Below, in pieces: positions 8,314 to 10,674 of a stretch of DNA of 10,674 nt (position 1 is its first letter; the number at the start of each line of letters is the position of its first letter). This DNA comes from Pseudomonadota bacterium. GTDB taxonomy: Bacteria > Myxococcota > Polyangia > Polyangiales > Polyangiaceae. Below the pieces are notes generated by a model that was given only the letters and a program-made list of their open reading frames with translations, was not told the DNA's origin and searched no databases. Position numbers and translations under genes: made by a program. The stretch spans positions 1 to 10,674 of the forward strand of contig JAEZYO010000550.1 of NCBI GenBank assembly GCA_023419055.1, written 5' to 3'.

Positions 8314-9327
8314 CTATTCTCGTCGGAGCGGTCGCCCGAGCACGTCACGCACCGCCTCCGAGACGGGCTTGTGCTCGTAGAGCACACGATAGACCTCGCT
8401 CGAAATCGGCAGATCGACGCCCAGGCGTTCGGCGAGATGATACGCGCTCTTGGCCGTGACCACCCCTTCTGCCACGTGGCCGAGCGCTTGCTCCACCGCG
8501 GCGAGCTCCTTGCCGCGGCCGAGCTCGAAGCCGAGCGTGCGGTTGCGAGAGAGCTCCCCCGTGCAAGTGAGCACCAGATCGCCGAGCCCGGAGAGTCCGG
8601 CGAGCGTGTGCTCCTGGCCCCCCTTTTCGACGGCGAGCCGCGCCATTTCCGCGAGCCCGCGCGTGATGAGCGCCGCGCGCGTGTTGTAACCGAAGCCGAG
8701 CCCGTCGCAGGCGCCCGCCGCGATGGCGATGACGTTCTTGAGCGCGCCGCCGACCTGGACACCGATGGGGTCGTCGCTCGAATACACGCGAAAGCGATCG
8801 GTCGCGATGCGCTGCTGCACCTCGACGCTGAGGTCGAAGGAGAACCCGGCGAGCACCACGTTGGTCGGGAGGCGGCGCGCGACCTCGTCCGCAAAGCTCG
8901 GACCGGACAAGTAGAGGGAGCGTTTCCGCACCTCGGGGCCGAGCTCGCTCTCGAGCACCTCGGAGAGGAGCATCTGTGACTCGACCTCGATGCCCTTGCT
9001 GCACGTGACGACGGGGCAACCGGGTGCCAGGGCGGGCCCGAGCCGTGAGAGGGTCACGCGATAAGCCGTGGTCGGAACGACGACGAGCACCATCGACGCG
9101 TCCGAGACCGCGCTCTCGAGGTCGGCGGTGACGTGGACGGCGGGCGGCAAGGCGTACCCCGGGAAGAAGCGCCGGTTTTCCCGCTCGCGCTCGAGCTCCT
9201 CGGCGTGCGCCTCCTGCCAAGTCCAGAGCCTGACGTCGTCACCACGCTCGGCGAGGACGAGCGAGAGAGCCGTGCCCCAGGCGCCGGCGCCGACCACTGC
9301 GACGTGGCTCATCGTGGCGAAAGACAT
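8314..9327 (-). CDS. gpsA: Glycerol-3-phosphate dehydrogenase [NAD(P)+]
   Basis: GpsA reduces dihydroxyacetone phosphate to sn-glycerol-3-phosphate, the backbone precursor of phospholipids, in the cytosol. The 337-residue length is normal for the family. The Rossmann nucleotide-binding motif GAGAWG is at 13-18, then TWQEAHAEELERERENRRFF and FPGYALPPAV. The family signatures CSKGIE, SGPSFADEVA, ALKNVIAIAAGACDGL (with the catalytic lysine K197) and NTRAALITRGLAEM follow in order. The C-terminal helical domain includes AGLSGLGDLVLTC and ends with VLGRPLRRE. No key residue is missing. The ATG at 9327 is assigned; the ATG at 9312 (MSHVAVVGAGAWG) is an equally possible start and would remove five residues. 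The next gene starts on the base after the gpsA stop codon, forming an operon. It is divergent from the lipoprotein gene starting at 9414. Confidence 0.97.
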   Translation of the reverse strand: MSFATMSHVAVVGAGAWGTALSLVLAERGDDVRLWTWQEAHAEELERERENRRFFPGYALPPAVHVTADLESAVSDASMVLVVVPTTAYRVTLSRLGPALAPGCPVVTCSKGIEVESQMLLSEVLESELGPEVRKRSLYLSGPSFADEVARRLPTNVVLAGFSFDLSVEVQQRIATDRFRVYSSDDPIGVQVGGALKNVIAIAAGACDGLGFGYNTRAALITRGLAEMARLAVEKGGQEHTLAGLSGLGDLVLTCTGELSRNRTLGFELGRGKELAAVEQALGHVAEGVVTAKSAYHLAERLGVDLPISSEVYRVLYEHKPVSEAVRDVLGRPLRRE

Positions 9328-9413
9328 TGGGCCCGACGCTCCGAGCCTGTCAACCCGAACCTCGGTCGCACGGAGCTTGCAGGCCTTTTACGACCGGTCC
9401 TAAGCTCTCGCGG

Positions 9414-10499
9414 ATGCGGCTTCCGGTCGGCACGCCCCCCCTCTTCATCAGCGCCGTGATCGGCCTGTCTCTGCTCACGGGTTGCCCCTCGCGCGAGAGC
9501 GTGGGGATGGGTTCGCTTTCCATCTTGGGCGCGGGCGTCGTGAACAGCCCCTCGAACAAATCGCTCCGCTTCGACATCCTGAAATTCGGCCTCGATCGCT
9601 TCTGTGAAGAGATGCGAAAGGGCGGAGCTCCGCTGAAGCTCGCGGACGACCAACCGGTGATCGGGCGATTTTTCGCGAGCGCCTGCCAGTCGCAGGTGAT
9701 CGAGCAGGGCGATCGTCAGTCGTTCGTGGTCCAGTTCGAGGGCCGCGGGTACGCCTACAGTCAGCCGACCGGGCGCCTGGGGTTCAGCCTGCGGGGCCTG
9801 GTCGAGTACGCCGCCGACTTTCAGCTCGAGGGCGAGGCCATGTACGTCTACTTCCGGCCCCGGCTCGTGGACGCGACCGCCTTCCAGACGCTGATGGTCG
9901 AGTCGCAGCTCGCGCAAACGGCGATGCAGGCGGTGGCCATCAACCCCGACGAGTTCGGCAAGCGCGTGGTCGACGGGCAGCTCAAGCGCGGCTTCACGGT
10001 CATTCGCTGGAGCGAGAAGGGCGAGACGGAGTTCGGGATGGGCATCATTGCCAAGGGCGAGCGCCCCTTCCGTCCCTTCGACGTGAAGACCGAAGACAAG
10101 CTCGTGATCGCGAACGATCGCACCGAGGTCCACGCCGGCCAGCAGGACTTCATCGGCGCCTTCAGCGTGCCGGAGGACGACCAGGCGTTTTATCTCACGC
10201 TCACGACCGACGGCGCGCCGCTCGTGGACGTCTTGCTGGTGCCGAAGGTGGTGGGCGACGGCCTCGTGGACGGCTACGTGAAGAACCGCGGACCGGTGAG
10301 CATCCCGGGGGGTGCGCTGCTCGACGAGTCCGTGCCGCAAGGGACGCTCTTTCAGCGCTTCGTCAACGTGCCGCGCGGGGAATACTACCTCGTGCTGGAC
10401 AACAGTGACCGCGCCGGCCACTCCGCGCCCCCGAGCGGGAAGCTCGACGACCGCGCGGCCAAGGTCGACTACCTCGTGCTGCGCGGAGACAAGCCATAA
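9414..10499 (+). CDS. Lipoprotein of unknown function, 361 residues
   Basis: The protein starts MRLPVGTPPLFISAVIGLSLLTGC, a lipoprotein signal peptide with lipobox LLTGC and C24 as the lipidated residue; P-S-R-E follows. I chose the ATG at 9414 because it begins exactly at this signal peptide; the frame extends upstream to 9327 but would place 29 non-signal residues in front. The body is mixed and contains only two cysteines that I can see beyond the lipidated one (in FDRFCEEMR-like and SACQSQ contexts). A predicted beta-rich C-terminal part includes QAFYLTLTTDGAPLVDVLLV and GEYYLVLDNSDRAGHSAPP. I do not recognise a family. No Shine-Dalgarno sequence is evident before the ATG. The 86-bp divergent gap to gpsA must hold its promoter; TTGCAG (9377) with TAAGCT (9401) is only a weak match. 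A terminator-like hairpin follows. Confidence 0.85.
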   Translation: MRLPVGTPPLFISAVIGLSLLTGCPSRESVGMGSLSILGAGVVNSPSNKSLRFDILKFGLDRFCEEMRKGGAPLKLADDQPVIGRFFASACQSQVIEQGDRQSFVVQFEGRGYAYSQPTGRLGFSLRGLVEYAADFQLEGEAMYVYFRPRLVDATAFQTLMVESQLAQTAMQAVAINPDEFGKRVVDGQLKRGFTVIRWSEKGETEFGMGIIAKGERPFRPFDVKTEDKLVIANDRTEVHAGQQDFIGAFSVPEDDQAFYLTLTTDGAPLVDVLLVPKVVGDGLVDGYVKNRGPVSIPGGALLDESVPQGTLFQRFVNVPRGEYYLVLDNSDRAGHSAPPSGKLDDRAAKVDYLVLRGDKP

Positions 10500-10545
10500 T
10501 CACGTTGCCCGACGCTGCCCGCACGGCTAGAGCACCTTTCGGTTT

Positions 10546-10565
10546 GGCGACCGAATCGCCGTTTT
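10546..10565 (+). terminator. Probable Rho-independent terminator after the 9414-10499 lipoprotein gene
   Basis: GGCGA (10546-10550), loop CCGAA and TCGCC (10556-10560) form a 5-bp stem, followed by GTTTT. It lies 46 bases past the stop codon. An overlapping alternative hairpin, TCGGT with ACCGA, shares the same bases. The short U tract keeps this moderate. Confidence 0.5.
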
Positions 10566-10602
10566 CCAGCTTTCGAGCCCACACGGGGCGCTTCACGGCG
10601 GC

Positions 10603-10674
10603 CTACGGGGTCGAACCGTTGTAGAAGGAGCGGCCGGCGGGCTCCTCGCCGTGCCTATCAGCGCCCGTGAAAGC
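10603..10674 (-). CDS. Possible 3' end of a minus-strand gene, cut by the window edge
   Basis: Read on the minus strand from the edge, the frame encodes 23 residues ending GRSFYNGSTP and a TAG at 10603-10605. The composition (AFTGADRHGEEPAG...) looks like a normal soluble protein tail, and the gene would be convergent with the lipoprotein gene, with the terminator between them. With so few codons, chance cannot be ruled out and no function can be proposed. Confidence 0.28.
   Translation of the reverse strand, partial: AFTGADRHGEEPAGRSFYNGSTP

Noticed and set aside
10600..10674. tRNA-like T arm on the minus strand (GGTTCGACCCC)
   Set aside because: The stem has a mismatch, and no matching acceptor, D or anticodon arms can be formed within the available upstream bases.

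Overview
The window is GC-rich DNA whose large genes mostly use G/C in third codon positions. It carries an FHA-GAF-sigma54 enhancer-binding regulator, a very cysteine-rich modular lipoprotein, a second orphan lipoprotein and a repeat-bearing membrane protein. Together these suggest a deltaproteobacterium of the myxobacterial type (Myxococcota). That placement is inference from gene content and style; there is no rRNA or other strict marker here.

Layout. (1) 62-1690 (+) is a ThDP-dependent enzyme that resembles the ILVBL/HACL2 branch more than true acetolactate synthase. (2) 1707-3548 (-) is convergent with it: a FHA-GAF-AAA+ sigma54 activator with a Fis-type HTH. (3) 3549-4194 is a divergent control region of about 650 bp with no convincing gene but with iterated GTCCGG motifs before the next gene. 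(4) 4195-6504 (+) is a 769-residue lipoprotein whose 72 mature cysteines beyond the lipidation site divide into 12 consecutive six-cysteine modules. A U-tract terminator follows at 6561-6580. (5) 6581-7179 is a less GC-biased stretch with no clear gene; it holds two tiny ORFs linked by an ATGA overlap and a GATCAC-CC-GTGATC inverted repeat. (6) 7180-9327 (-) is a two-gene operon: gpsA, then without a single spacer base a signal-peptide membrane protein with eight tandem YGQP(Q/G) repeats. (7) 9414-10499 (+), divergent from gpsA, is a lipoprotein of unknown function followed by a probable terminator. (8) The last 72 bases may be the 3' end of a minus-strand gene.

How the genes relate. Gene order gives three transcription groups rather than one pathway. 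The ThDP enzyme stands alone. The sigma54 activator and the cysteine-rich lipoprotein share a divergent intergenic region, so regulation of one by the other is possible, but I found no convincing -24/-12 promoter there. gpsA supplies glycerol-3-phosphate for phospholipid synthesis, and its co-transcribed partner is an envelope protein. Much of the window therefore concerns the cell envelope.

I see no CRISPR array, transposase, tRNA, toxin-antitoxin pair or recognisable defence system. The least explained object is the 12-module cysteine-rich lipoprotein.
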